A stretch of DNA of 64,000 nt, from contig JADNRV010000014.1 of the NCBI GenBank assembly GCA_015499995.1, forward strand, positions 372,001 to 436,000, read 5' to 3'. A program made the translations under genes and the position numbers. Positions within the stretch are counted from its first letter, which is position 1, and each line of letters starts with the position of its first letter. Below the pieces are notes generated by a model. That model did not search any database. It was not told the DNA's origin and was given only the letters and a program-made list of their open reading frames with translations. This stretch comes from Flammula alnicola. Its lineage: Eukaryota > Basidiomycota > Agaricomycetes > Agaricales > Strophariaceae. This document shows positions 36,801 to 46,778 of the stretch, one piece after another.

Positions 36801-37457
36801 TATGTATTTGCCCAAGGTGCGTTTTCTCTCTCTCTGATGGCTGGAGTTGAATACGATATTGAAGAATTTTTGTTGCAATCTTAATTAGTGCCGTCGTTGT
36901 AATTTGCCTATCGAGAAGCAAGCTGTGTCGTCGTCTGACGGCCAGCTTAAGGGCAAGTATCACAAGGAATGCTTCAACTGCCACACATGCCACGTACGTG
37001 CTATTTCTGATCCATCCACAGACATTTTCCAACTTACAAAAACGATTTGTTTATATAGAAACCGTTCCCAGACAAGACATTCTACGTATATGACGGCAAG
37101 CCTCTCTGCGCCTATCACTACCATGAAGCCAACGACTCTCTCTGCGCTGCCGCGCGCTGCGGACAGCCCATCGAAGGCCCTTGTGCCGTCTCCTACAGCG
37201 GCGACCGATACCACCCCGAACACATGACGTGCGAATACCCTGGATACCCAGAATGCAGAGAAAGGCTAAAGGAGTACTGGGAGGTGGATGGGCGGATGCT
37301 GTGCGAGCGCCATGCGCATTATGCGACACGGAGCAGCAGCGATGAGGAGGGCGAGGAGCAGTGGGTCAAGTCGTCGAAGGCGATGAAACGCGTGACGAGG
37401 TTTATTGATCTCGCTGGGGCTGGTGGCATTGGCGCCGGCGGCAGCGATCTCCGATAA
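33852..37457 (+). CDS. Paxillin-like protein with three LIM domains
   Basis: Four exons: 33852-35004, 35117-36816, 36889-36993 and 37059-37457, in phase. The N-terminus has a Cys motif (VKCSTCHQPVPLAELGDHTC) resembling a small zinc knuckle, followed by about 850 residues rich in Pro, Ser and Gly, including an RSRSRS-type segment. Three LIM zinc-binding domains end the protein: CLRCSKVIEDGRW ... LCERCWKNMYLPKC; CRRCNLPIEKQA ... HKECFNCHTCHKPF; and CGQPIEGPCAV ... LCERHAH. This plan, a long disordered N-terminus and C-terminal LIM repeats, is that of fungal paxillin-like Pxl1 proteins, which act at the cell cortex in polarised growth and cytokinesis with Rho GTPases. Assignment to Pxl1 is by architecture. 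Introns 2 and 3 lie exactly between or within LIM domains. Confidence 0.85.
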
Positions 37458-38460
37458 TTGCTTATCGCCCTCTTACGCTCCTCTTCCTCTTCCTCCGTCA
37501 CTTTCATTTTTTCTTCTTCTGGGACCTTTGATTGACTTATTTATATCTTTCGTACTTCAAGCTTCGCTATTTCACCGCCCGCCACCTTTTTATTTTATTC
37601 AGGACACTTACTCAGGTCATATTCATGGCATTTATTAGCGACCATGGGTATATCTCACAGATCTTTTCTGGCTACTAGGAACAATCTTTTTTATTTCTTT
37701 CTTGTACATCACTACTCTATATCTATCAAGTTTAACTACCTTTTTGTAATATTATTATATTGATCCTTGTCCGTTACATTTAATCGTGGTGTTTCTTTGA
37801 GGTTAACGCTCGCTCTTTTGTTCATCAGGTTGGTTTTTTTGGGTGACGAGATATAAGATCCTAATAGTTCAATCAATGACAAGATAAGGAACCATCGACG
37901 TGAGCTATTCAACAGAAAGTGAATTCAAGGAATAGTGTTTCGTCCTTCGCACTGGCAAGCAGTGGGAGTTGAACGTTGAACGTTGAAGCTTCGAAGTAGC
38001 AAATTCATTCAGATGATACGCCAGTCGTCCTTCACATCTCAATGATGATCGCTGTGAATTTATGGACACCGTTCTGAAGGCCATCCTGTTCTTCCGACTT
38101 ATTTCGTTGATACGCAGAAGAAATTATCTTCGAACCAAAAGGAAGAGATCCGGCACTCATAAAGTTGAATATACGGGTCACCATAAAGGTCTTTTCAGGC
38201 TTTATTTATCAGGAAAGCGAAGATGAGGCCTGTTTAAACGTTTACTCCGGGGGTCATAGAAGTAGATTTTCCGTCGCAAAGCTATGCACATTGCAAAGCA
38301 CTTGGATCATCTTCCTCGATTACCTGTGCTTGCCTTGTCCTCTCAAGTTTGCTGGTTTTAAAAATTTTGAGCACTGAACTGCCTGGCATTCTGAGTGGAG
38401 GATTTGGCAGAGAGTAGCCAATTTTTCGGAGCGGTGTAGTCAACAAAGACAGAGATTAAT
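37458..38460. other. Intergenic stretch of about 1 kb
   Basis: T-rich 3' UTR of the LIM gene to about 37800, then featureless AT-rich sequence except for the repeat at 37967-37986. No gene seen. Confidence 0.5.
37967..37986 (+). repeat. 20-bp motif GAGTTGAACGTTGAACGTTG, first copy
   Basis: Identical to 39833-39852; the two sit on either side of F-box gene F in the same orientation. A third, slightly shorter copy (GTTGAACGTTGAACGTTTGA) is at 49471-49490. Internally it is a tandem of GTTGAAC. Confidence 0.75.
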
Positions 38461-39801
38461 TTAGTACATCCAGATAGTAGTATTAGATAACTGGCAAATG
38501 ACCGCAGATCTGGCTAAATCCAACCTGTTGACATGTTCTTCTCCTTGCCGCATGATTTCATGGATCTCTTTCTCAGCAGCATATATATGAATGTAGAGTA
38601 TTCGCAAAGCAGGGAAACGCTTCTGGTCGGAAAACAGGTCCATTACTTCTGTCCAAGGCGAAAGATCGATGTCCATTCCGTCGAATGTATAGTGCACCTC
38701 CACTGCAAATTCTTCGATGGTAGATCCAGAAGATGATAGTTTTTGGAGCATGCCTATAAACCATGGGAATGCATTCAAAAAGATGTTGTCGCCAGAGTCG
38801 TCTGAAGCATTTAAAACGTCGAGTTGCACGTTGAATATTCGCAAGGCCCTCAATATGCTCCAATCGATGGGGTCGATGGGGACGATGTCGAATACGTTCG
38901 GATCATCTACAACTAGAAAAGGACTGATGAATACAAAGCCTATACAGCCCCAGTCATCAGCGGACATGGACGACATACTTTCGGTGCAGGGACTGAAGGT
39001 AAGTTCAAGCAGTGTACCAGCACATAGTTTCAAAAGCGTCCATATTTCAGCAAGTTCCTCCATACCTCCGTCTACCTCAGCATGCAACCTTTTCAACTTG
39101 GTGACATCAAATCCGGTGTTCTCAACGACTTGTGTAAACCAGTCTGACGAGGTCGCCGTCGTAGGCCCACGATCAATTGTTCGAATACGTAACGACTCCA
39201 GCTGAATTGTTTTAACACGCTGGACAAGCTCATTGAGCCCAGTGGTGACGTCGGTCGTTGGTTCTTCGAGAGCAAGATGCTTCAGGTGCGACGGACAATG
39301 TTTGATCAATGGGAGAGGTAAATGCTCGAAATGGAGATAGGTCATGGATGGTAACTGCATTACATCGAGGAAGGATGCCAAAAGACCTCCTCGAGCGATC
39401 CCTTCCCAGTTTCCGCCTTGTCTGGTTGTGCGGTACAGGATTACGAGTGCCTTTAGCCAGCGGAGAAAAGGAAGACAGAAGATGAGTGTCGCATCCTGTG
39501 AAAGCCACTCCTTTTCCTCAGGCTTGTGGTCAATTATTTCCAAGTGGTGTATGTACTTCGACAGATGCGGCGAGGCCGTGAGCAGGCGCTGGAATTGAAG
39601 CCCGTTTGGACGCTTGTTCTTGTCCGTCGGTGGAGAAAGAACAATTTTAGAAAAGAGATATTTTTGGCACGTTGCGAGAAATGTGCGGCAAGATAGCGAG
39701 CAAGCTTGAAGCGCGTCCTTGTCGTCCCGAAGGTAACCCAGAATCTCCTCGTCGATTTCTTGAGGAAGATGGCTGGAGGACATGGCTGTATTGTTGATCA
39801 A
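38461..39801 (-). CDS. F-box-type protein, family member F
   Basis: One continuous frame of 446 codons from 39801 to 38461 (the ATG at 39783, MSSSHLPQEIDEEILGYL, may be the true start). F-box-like N-terminus (LPQEIDEEILGYLRDDKDALQACSLSCRTF) and leucine-rich body follow the family plan. Where other members have an intron after the conserved LxELxFxP block, F has an in-frame stretch of about 66 nt bounded by GT and AG, so it may be spliced or read. The C-terminus (QLSNTTIWMY) lacks the PPDPTW tail of most members. It is the most diverged of the open copies in the left two-thirds of the window. Function as for A by family inference. Confidence 0.75.
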   Translation of the reverse strand: MINNTAMSSSHLPQEIDEEILGYLRDDKDALQACSLSCRTFLATCQKYLFSKIVLSPPTDKNKRPNGLQFQRLLTASPHLSKYIHHLEIIDHKPEEKEWLSQDATLIFCLPFLRWLKALVILYRTTRQGGNWEGIARGGLLASFLDVMQLPSMTYLHFEHLPLPLIKHCPSHLKHLALEEPTTDVTTGLNELVQRVKTIQLESLRIRTIDRGPTTATSSDWFTQVVENTGFDVTKLKRLHAEVDGGMEELAEIWTLLKLCAGTLLELTFSPCTESMSSMSADDWGCIGFVFISPFLVVDDPNVFDIVPIDPIDWSILRALRIFNVQLDVLNASDDSGDNIFLNAFPWFIGMLQKLSSSGSTIEEFAVEVHYTFDGMDIDLSPWTEVMDLFSDQKRFPALRILYIHIYAAEKEIHEIMRQGEEHVNRLDLARSAVICQLSNTTIWMY

Positions 39802-39832
39802 TCAAGTACCAACTTGGACATGGCGTGATGAG

Positions 39833-39852
39833 AGTTGAACGTTGAACGTTGG
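39833..39852 (+). repeat. 20-bp motif GAGTTGAACGTTGAACGTTG, second copy
   Basis: It lies 32-50 bp upstream of the start codon of F-box gene F, so it may be part of the promoter or one edge of the block that carries F. Confidence 0.7.
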
Positions 39853-40229
39853 AATGAGCGTTGTCTCTTTTATGTAAGCCGGACCCAGGAGTCTAAGTTG
39901 AGCGCTTATTGATCAGACCGCCTTTTAACCATCGCAAATACTCATCTCTCTCAGGTAGGATCTGGCGGAAACATGACGAGAGCAGTGCCATTCTGGTATC
40001 CCTTTCAATAGTCAAGGTGAGTGAGTACATAAACTCGATCCCCGGTTTTGACCCTCGGGATAGAATATTCCCTTCTCGTTCTCAGGTGCTTCACGCCGGT
40101 CGCGTCGTAGATGAAAATGCTTGCCATGCCAGTGTGGATCCATGAGTCAATGAAGATTAAATTCCCCGATCATTTGCAAGTCTACTGAGCTTTCACGGTC
40201 ACGACCTCGCGCAACATTATTGTATCCGG
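39853..40229. other. Short intergenic stretch with a coding-like scrap
   Basis: On the minus strand at about 40150-40020 a frame reads MASIFIYDATGVKHLRTRRE and on for about 20 more residues before a stop; it looks like a piece of a real protein but has no recognisable domain. The end next to 40229 repeats the 3' flank found after F-box copies A and B. Confidence 0.3.
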
Positions 40230-41725
40230 TCAAAGATCTCGATAACTCTTCTGCATCCAGGTCGGATCAGGCGGAAATATATAAAAATCATCATAAGCTT
40301 CTTTAGAGACAAAGAGGTAAGCAAGTTTGAGGTATCGATAACGTTGAAGTCTTAGCATACCATCAGCAAGCGACACTTCACAAGCGACCTCCTCTCGGGT
40401 TGCTACCAGCCTGGCAGTGAGATTTTCAAGCCCCCGGATAATTACTTGGGCGGTGATATCGTCTTCAAAAGGGTGGATTAGAATTTGGAGCTTCCGCAGG
40501 CGAAGGAAGCGCTTTTGATCAGAGAATATGCACATTATATCCGTCCAAGGAGACAGGTCTACTGTGTCCAGCTCGCCAACTACATAGTTGACTTGCACAA
40601 CGAATTCCTCAATGGGAGAAGATGATACTTGGGTGATCATATTTATGAACCACGGGAATGGGTCGTAGAGCATGCCTTGGGTACTGTCGCACGCCATTTC
40701 GATCCGGATGTAGAATCTTCGCAGCTTCGTAAGCACGCTCCAGTCGATGGGGTCTGAGACTGCGGCTTCCGGTAGACTAACTGTTCAGAAGAAAAAATGT
40801 CAGGGAAGCAGGAATAAGTTGGTTAGAGCACCATACCAAAGGGATAATGGAAAGGAAAGATGAACATACTGTCAAGGGCGGGGTCGAATGCAAGTTCCTC
40901 CAACGAGTCAGCACAGCGACTTAGAAGCATCCACGTCTCATCATGCGTCTCTAAGGATTTGTCCGCTGCCACACGTAGTTTTTTCAGTTTCGTCACATCA
41001 ATTAGGGCGTTATTGATCATGTCGGCAAGCCAGCCTTGTGATAACGTGGTCCCAGGAATGTTAGAACCTAAATTCGCGAGTTGTACGCTGAGAGAATCCA
41101 GATATATCGTTTTGGCTGAATCGATTGGGGGCGTTGCAGGCGCAAGAGCCAGGTTCATCGCATAGTCGAGCGCTAGGTGTTTGAGATTCGGGCAGTAATT
41201 AACCATGGCGACAGGGAGACACAAGAAGTTGAGATAGGTAAGGCATGGAAGCCGCATCACATCGAGCAGCGATCCCAAAAGACCTCCTCGAGCGATTTTT
41301 CCCCAATTTCCACCTTGACCTGATGTGCGATATTGTATCACCAGTGCTTTCAGGCAGCGCAGAAGAGGTAGAGAGTAGGTGAGTGTCGTGTCTTTGGACA
41401 GCCACTCTGTTTCTTCAGTCTTGCAGTCGATTACCTCCAAATAATGTACGTATTTGAAAATATGTGGCGAGTTCTCGAGAAGTCGTCGAAATCGCGCGCC
41501 ATTACCCCGTTTTTTCTCGTCGGTCGGTGGGAAGAGTACGATTTTTGAAAGGAGATGCTTTTGGCAGGCCGGAAGGAATGCTCGACAGGCCAGAGAGCAA
41601 GCTTTCAGCGAGTCGTTTTTATCCCAGAGGTGGCTAAGGATCTCATCGTCGATTTCTGGAGGAAAATGGGCAGACATCATGGTGGTTGACATTGAGTCGA
41701 TCATGCCAGCACTGCATCGCATCAT
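40230..41725 (-). CDS. F-box-type protein, family member G (intact)
   Basis: Starts at 41725 (MMRCSAGMIDSMSTTMMSAHFPPEIDDEILSHLWDKND; the later ATG before MSAHF is an alternative). Exon 1 runs to about 40870, an intron of about 90 nt follows, then the exon 2 frame from about 40780 (DPIDWSVLTKLRRFYIRIEM ...) and a last part giving AYDDFYIFPPDPTWMQKSYRDL with stop at 40230. No stop or frameshift is seen; this is the best intact reference for the family. The 5' flank (ACCGGAACC-rich, GTTCCGGTCCGGCG) is shared with A, so A and G are recent duplicates. Likely an SCF substrate adaptor by family, target unknown. Confidence 0.8.
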
Positions 41726-42601
41726 TAATTACGCCGGACCGGAACCTGATCGGAACCGTGACCGGCGAGACAGCGGACATCCCGGCACGGTTAAGCTTAA
41801 ATCCTCAAACTTATGCCGTAGAATTTACCGGCTGCGCCCGGATCCGCCCTGGACCGCCCTGAATCCTGGGCACCCTGGGCCCGTTTAGGCAGCTGGCACC
41901 GCCACGTCGTCGCTTATTCCCGCTTATTCGCTCTCTGCCCCTCCTCTCTGCTCTCTCTCTCCTCTTTCCGTGCTCGGCCCCTTCTTTGGGCCCTGAAGTC
42001 CCTCCGCCGACTTTATCATCACAGCTCACAATCACAATCGCGCTCGGCCCCTTCTTTGGGGCCCTGAAGGAAGTCCTCTCGCTTTGGGAATTTTCCGTTT
42101 CGGGTCCACCGCCGACTTTATCAGCTCAGCTTATCAGCTCATGCCAGCTTATCAGCTCATGCCAACTTAGATGGCGGTTAGATGGCGGCGGCTTAGATGT
42201 TGGCGCTTCAAAGATTGGCGCTTCAAAGATGGCGCTTTCAAAGAACAGAACTTGTAAGCGGATTCGGATTGTGAATTTTCTATGCGTTCGCTTATCGTTC
42301 GCTTTTCACCAGTGTATACCTTGCCTCATTGTTGAGACTCGAGTCGAGAATGCGAGCTCGCTGGCAATGCTGCCCGTGATAACAAGAAGCAGAAGCACAA
42401 CGGCACAACGTATTGCAGGCAAATGCCGCTCGTGATATCTCGAGATTCTCGGAGATTCTCGAGTCTGTCTCGAGCTGCAATGTCTCGAGCTCGCTGGCTG
42501 GCAATAAATGTGACAACAAGAAGCAATGCAGTAATAACAAGAAGCAATGTCTCGCTCGACCAAGGCTGGTCGCCAACTCCAACTCGACCAAGGCTGGTCT
42601 T

Positions 42602-42697
42602 CAGTGCTCAACGTGTTGGAGCTGGCAGTGCTCAACGTGTTGGAGCTGGCAGTGCTCAACGTGTTGGAGCTGGCAGTGCTCAACGTGTTGGAGCTGG
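42602..42697 (+). repeat. 24-bp minisatellite, four perfect units
   Basis: Unit CAGTGCTCAACGTGTTGGAG followed by CTGG, four times without change; a fifth copy stands alone at about 42905. Confidence 0.95.
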
Positions 42698-43630
42698 CGC
42701 ACCTGGTTAGTTCTTCATTCCTTTATCTTTTTATCTTTATATCCCTTTTTACTACGTGATTTATTTATTGTTCGCTTTTCACCAGTATACCTCGCTGCGT
42801 ATACCTCGCTGCCGTCCTTGAATATACCTCGCTGCCGTTGCAAGTCCCAATCTTGCTCGAACAAGGCTGGTCTTCAGTGCCAAGGCCGGTCTTCAGTGCT
42901 TCAGTGCTCAACGTGTTGGAGCTGGCGCACCTGGTTTGTCCTTTATCTTTATATCCCTTTTTCCTATGTGATTTATTTATTGTTCGCTTTTCACCAGTAT
43001 ACCTCGCTGCGTATACCTCGCTGCGGTCCTTGAATACCCTTGAATACCTCACTGCCGAGATACCTCACTGCCGAGATTCTCGAGTCTCGAGCTTCTCGAG
43101 CCTGCTGGCAATGCCGCCCGTGATAACAAGAACCACCAGTATACCACGCTGCCGTCCTTGAATATCTGTATACCTCGCTGCCATCCTTGAATACCTCGCT
43201 GCCTAGATTCTCGAGGTTCTCGATACCTCGTGTGAGAACCTCGAATCTCTCGCTGGCAATGCCGCCCGTGATAACAAGAAGCAACCTAAGCAACCTATTG
43301 TCCCTCGTTATCCAGCCGCCTTCTCGCTACCGTCTCGCTACCGTCCTCGAATACTCGCTACTTCGAATACTCGCTATCTCCTCGTTTACCTCACTGCCGT
43401 CCTCGAATACCTTCAGTTACTATTGTCCCTCTACCTCCTCGTTTACCTCACTGCCGTCCTCGAATACCTCCCTGCTGTCCTCGAATACCTCCTCGAATAC
43501 CTCCCGTTTACCTCACTGCCGTCCTCGAATACCTTCAGTTAGTTTACCTCGCTGCCGTCCTCGAATAAAATTCATGCTCGCTCGCTATCTTTACCTTTCT
43601 CGAGTGCCGTCGTCGTTTACCTCACTGCCG

Positions 43631-43805
43631 TCCTCGAATACCTTTTCACTGCCGTCCTCGAATACCTTTAGTTAGTTACTAATAAAATTCATGCTCGGGC
43701 TCGAGATTTTCTGTGTAGTCCTCGAATACCTTTTCACTGCCGTCCTCGAATACCTTTAGTTAGTTACTAATAAAATTCATGCTCGGGCTCGAGATTTTCT
43801 GTGTA
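43631..43805 (+). repeat. 88-bp direct duplication
   Basis: Two adjacent copies with period 88 bp, each with CTAATAAAATTCATGCTCGG, essentially identical, so a recent tandem duplication at the edge of the satellite region. Confidence 0.85.
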
Positions 43806-44127
43806 TTATGGGTCTGGATTGTAGGAATAAGGGACATTGTAATTATAAAGCAAGATAAGAAGCAAGATAAGATAAAGGGAGCCCTTCAATACCTTCAATA
43901 CGACTCTGATATTGACTCTGATCCACTACGCGAAATCGAACTCCGGGCTTCTAGTGTCCCATTCTTGCTCACCCTGGGCCTGCGCGTCCTCTTGCGGATT
44001 TCTTGTATAAGCTTGTTCAAGCTTCTGTCAGCATCAGGGTACGCTTCAAGAAATCGGTTGTCGTTACCACCCAAGCTGGATGAAACACATGAGCGGATGT
44101 GGGATACAACAAAAGGTGTGTAAAATC

Positions 44128-46605
44128 TCACCGCTGATACTCCGTGAATAGAAGCTCTCGCTGACTGCGCAAACTTCCTGTCTTATCCCGCATCAGGCCA
44201 CTATACCATTTCGCCGGCCAGTCCTTCAAGGCAAGCCCAGTTTCTGGATCCACGTCTGTCCACTGCTTTAGGGCTCGTCGCCAGGCTCCAGCTGCACGGC
44301 CCAAGGAAGGAATAGAAACACCAGCCAAGGGAAGGGTCGACGGCGACACAGATTTACTGTTACTGCCACCTGCGTTTGATTGCAACCCCATCTGAAGTTG
44401 ATTCGACTCTGAGGGCCCACGGCTGAATCCCATCTGTTGCATTGGCGTTACGTTGATGCCTCCTTCCATCGTCACTGGCTGGATACTTGTTTGCGAAAGG
44501 GCTGACTGGACAGTGGTGGCTAAGGTACGGATATTTTCAGTCACAGAGGCGCCGAGCTGACGAACTTCCTCTGCAGTCGCTGGCTTCATTGCATTGTGGT
44601 CACCCAGGAAGAAATCAGCAGGCTCGATTGGGATTGGATGGAGGGCATCGCCATGGCTATTTTCAAAACTTTGAAGTGAGTCGACGAGATATTTGATCAA
44701 TGTGTCGCACTAAAAGAAGGAAAAGAAGGAATTAGATACAGAAATTCTCGGTCAGTATATTATTGAATGACGCACATGTTCGCCGATTGCCCAACCACCC
44801 CACCATCGAATCCGATTCAAGGACCACCGCTGGCCGAGTGGAGCAAACATAAATCGATATTGGGCACCTCCTCGTCGGAAAGAATGGGTGGTGTATCGCT
44901 TTTGGGTCCCTGACCGTTCACAAAAGTTGGTCAGCAATGGCTGAAGACAATCATAGCTCATCTGCCGGTCTGTGCGAATGACACCATTGACGCCGATATG
45001 TGGGAAGAGGTAGTCTTCTGGGGCGAGCTTCCTTCCGATAACGTTCTCGAGGAAACTCTTCCATCGGAGCAAGTGAGTATGCATATCCATCTCTGGAATT
45101 ACCTGCTTATAAATGTCATACATACAAGCTAGAATACAAGGTGAGTAAGTTACGGTGATAATAGCGATACTAACACACCTTCTCGTGGGCCATCATAGCC
45201 CTTCTCATGTTGCCATCCTTTTCGATCCAAGAGTTCGACTTTAAAGTGTGGAATGTAATTAGGGAACTGCACGGGTATCGCTGCGGGTTATGCGGGTTTT
45301 TTGATGTCTAGCATGTAGTATTTGTCAATACAAATTTTTTGCAATTTTTTTATGCAAAACGGTTGAAAACTGACCAAGTTATGCATTTTTTAAGTTTGGT
45401 ACTCATAGGTCCGAAATTGATGTCACACGGGCCACGGGTAAGCGTCACGGGTGTCACAAATACCCGTGACGCTTACCCGTGGCCCGTGTGACATCAATTT
45501 CGGACCTATGAGTACCAAACTTAAAAAATGCATAACTTGGTCAGTTTTCAACCGTTTTGCATAAAAAAAATTGCAAAAAATTCGTATTGACAAATACTAC
45601 ATGCTAGACATCAAAAAACCCGCGTAACCCACAGCGATACCCGTGCAGTTCCCTAAATGTAATAGGGGGCTGGCCCGACGCAATTTTCTTTAAGATCGCG
45701 TGCTTGAAGGCTCAGCAGCTCGAAACACCTGTGGAGTCAAGCCGGTTAGTTCAAGTTATCAGAGATATAATATTATTACTCACCTTGTCCACAAAGTGAA
45801 CCCAGAGGACATAAAGCCCCGCATGAATCCATGCTGTAGATGGAGTTTCAGAGCGGCAACAGTGTCTTCAACTTCGCTCTTCCATCTCTCATCGGTAAGC
45901 CACTCATCTGGGCATTCCTTTGCTGACCACCGCATCAGGTGCTGCAGCTCCTCGAGTGTCATGGCCTCTGCATGATTGCGAGTTGCAGAGGCCCCTTTCG
46001 ACTTGTCGCGTGTCTTGATCGACTGCACCACTGCCTTGACGCTGGAGGCGCGTGCTGGACATCCCTTCACCTCGCCAGTAGCCTCGTTGAAGGAGTACTC
46101 GCCTGCATACTTTTCTCCATCCCTGTTTGCCGAGTCAGTAGAAATAAATTTAGAAATGTATAAAATGGAGATATGAAATTCAAATAACATACATATTATC
46201 CCAGAGCATCGCAAATGCAGCATGAATTCCATTAGCGGTATCTTTCCTGCATCCTTCATTGAAGCACTTCTGAATGAGAAACATCTCAAGTGCATGCGCC
46301 GAATATTTGTTAGGCGCCGGTTCATCGAATGCCTTTTCCAAGACGGCAATACAAATACCATCATTACAGGGCCCGTGAAGTTCATCCTTCTTCATTTTCG
46401 CAACAAGATTCTTCAAGAAACCTTTACCCCGTGAAAGATGACCCCGGTAAGCAGTATCAGTATTCTTCACTGAGTTATATTTTGAAACTTCAGCTTCGCG
46501 GATTCCCTGCAGGCCTGATAAATTGTCTGACTCAATGCCTGTGGTCTTGGGCGCATGTTTACGGTGTCTCGATTTGGGATTTGAAGTCGGCGTAGCTCGA
46601 GGCAT
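44128..46605 (-). pseudogene. Crypton-like tyrosine recombinase, exon 3 split by a MITE
   Basis: Exons on the minus strand: 46605-46193, 46122-45784, 45728-45179 (with the MITE 45260-45655 inside), 45128-44776 and 44709-44128. Without the MITE and one target copy the exons sum to 1,833 nt, 610 residues, all in phase. The N-terminal part (TDTAYRGHLSRGKGFL) resembles a core-binding domain. The catalytic set of tyrosine recombinases is complete: R in GFTLWTRCFELLSL (across the exon 2/3 joint), HxxR in THSFRRGG, W in IRWWGGW and Y in DTLIKYLVD. Such proteins in Agaricomycetes drive Crypton elements, which move by recombination without terminal inverted repeats. The C-terminus is Ser/Gln-rich. With the palindrome in exon 3 the gene cannot give full protein unless the insert is excised. 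Confidence 0.82.
45260..45655. mobile_element. hAT-type palindromic MITE, copy 1 (396 bp)
   Basis: Ends TAGGGAACTGC and GCAGTTCCCTA, with 8-bp target duplication AATGTAAT at 45252-45259 and 45656-45663. The whole element is a near-perfect palindrome with arms of about 190 bp and a loop near GGTGTCACAAATACC. No coding content. TAGGG ends with 8-bp duplications fit the hAT superfamily. Confidence 0.92.
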
Positions 46606-46778
46606 TTGTAATAGAGAGATGAAATATAAAGCTAGTGACGGAAAGATAGATAAAAAATGTAAGAGATGGCGCAGGAGCAGCAAAACGCGAATGATGTCTC
46701 AGTATGCGCCCCTATTTTTTTGGTAAATAATGACGGTTGTGCCAAAACTACACGGAAGCGAGCTAATAATATGTGATT

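Larger units (their letters stand above)
41830..43860. repeat. Satellite-like region of nested tandem repeats
   Basis: About 2 kb made of degenerate repeats. Recurring phrases are ACCTCGCTGCCGTCCTTGAA and TTTACCTCACTGCCGTCCTC (tens of copies of these cores), GTTCGCTTTTCACCAG (three times) and GCCCGTGATAACAAG (four times). A longer unit of about 215 bp appears at 42715-42830 and 42940-43030. Open frames here are by-products of repeats. No gene is supported. Confidence 0.8.

Noticed and set aside
35679..37032. 308- and 281-codon open frames on the minus strand
   Set aside because: Antisense to the LIM gene, whose Ser/Arg-rich repeats keep opposite frames open; zinc-ligand pattern and splice phases support the plus strand only.
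42413..43675. Long frames of 206 and 162 codons
   Set aside because: Made wholly of tandem repeats (repeated CSTCWSWQ and FTSLPSSNT); expected from repeat periods that are multiples of three.
42000..43860. CRISPR-like array
   Set aside because: Repeats are adjacent and degenerate without unique spacers of constant length, and the genome is eukaryotic.
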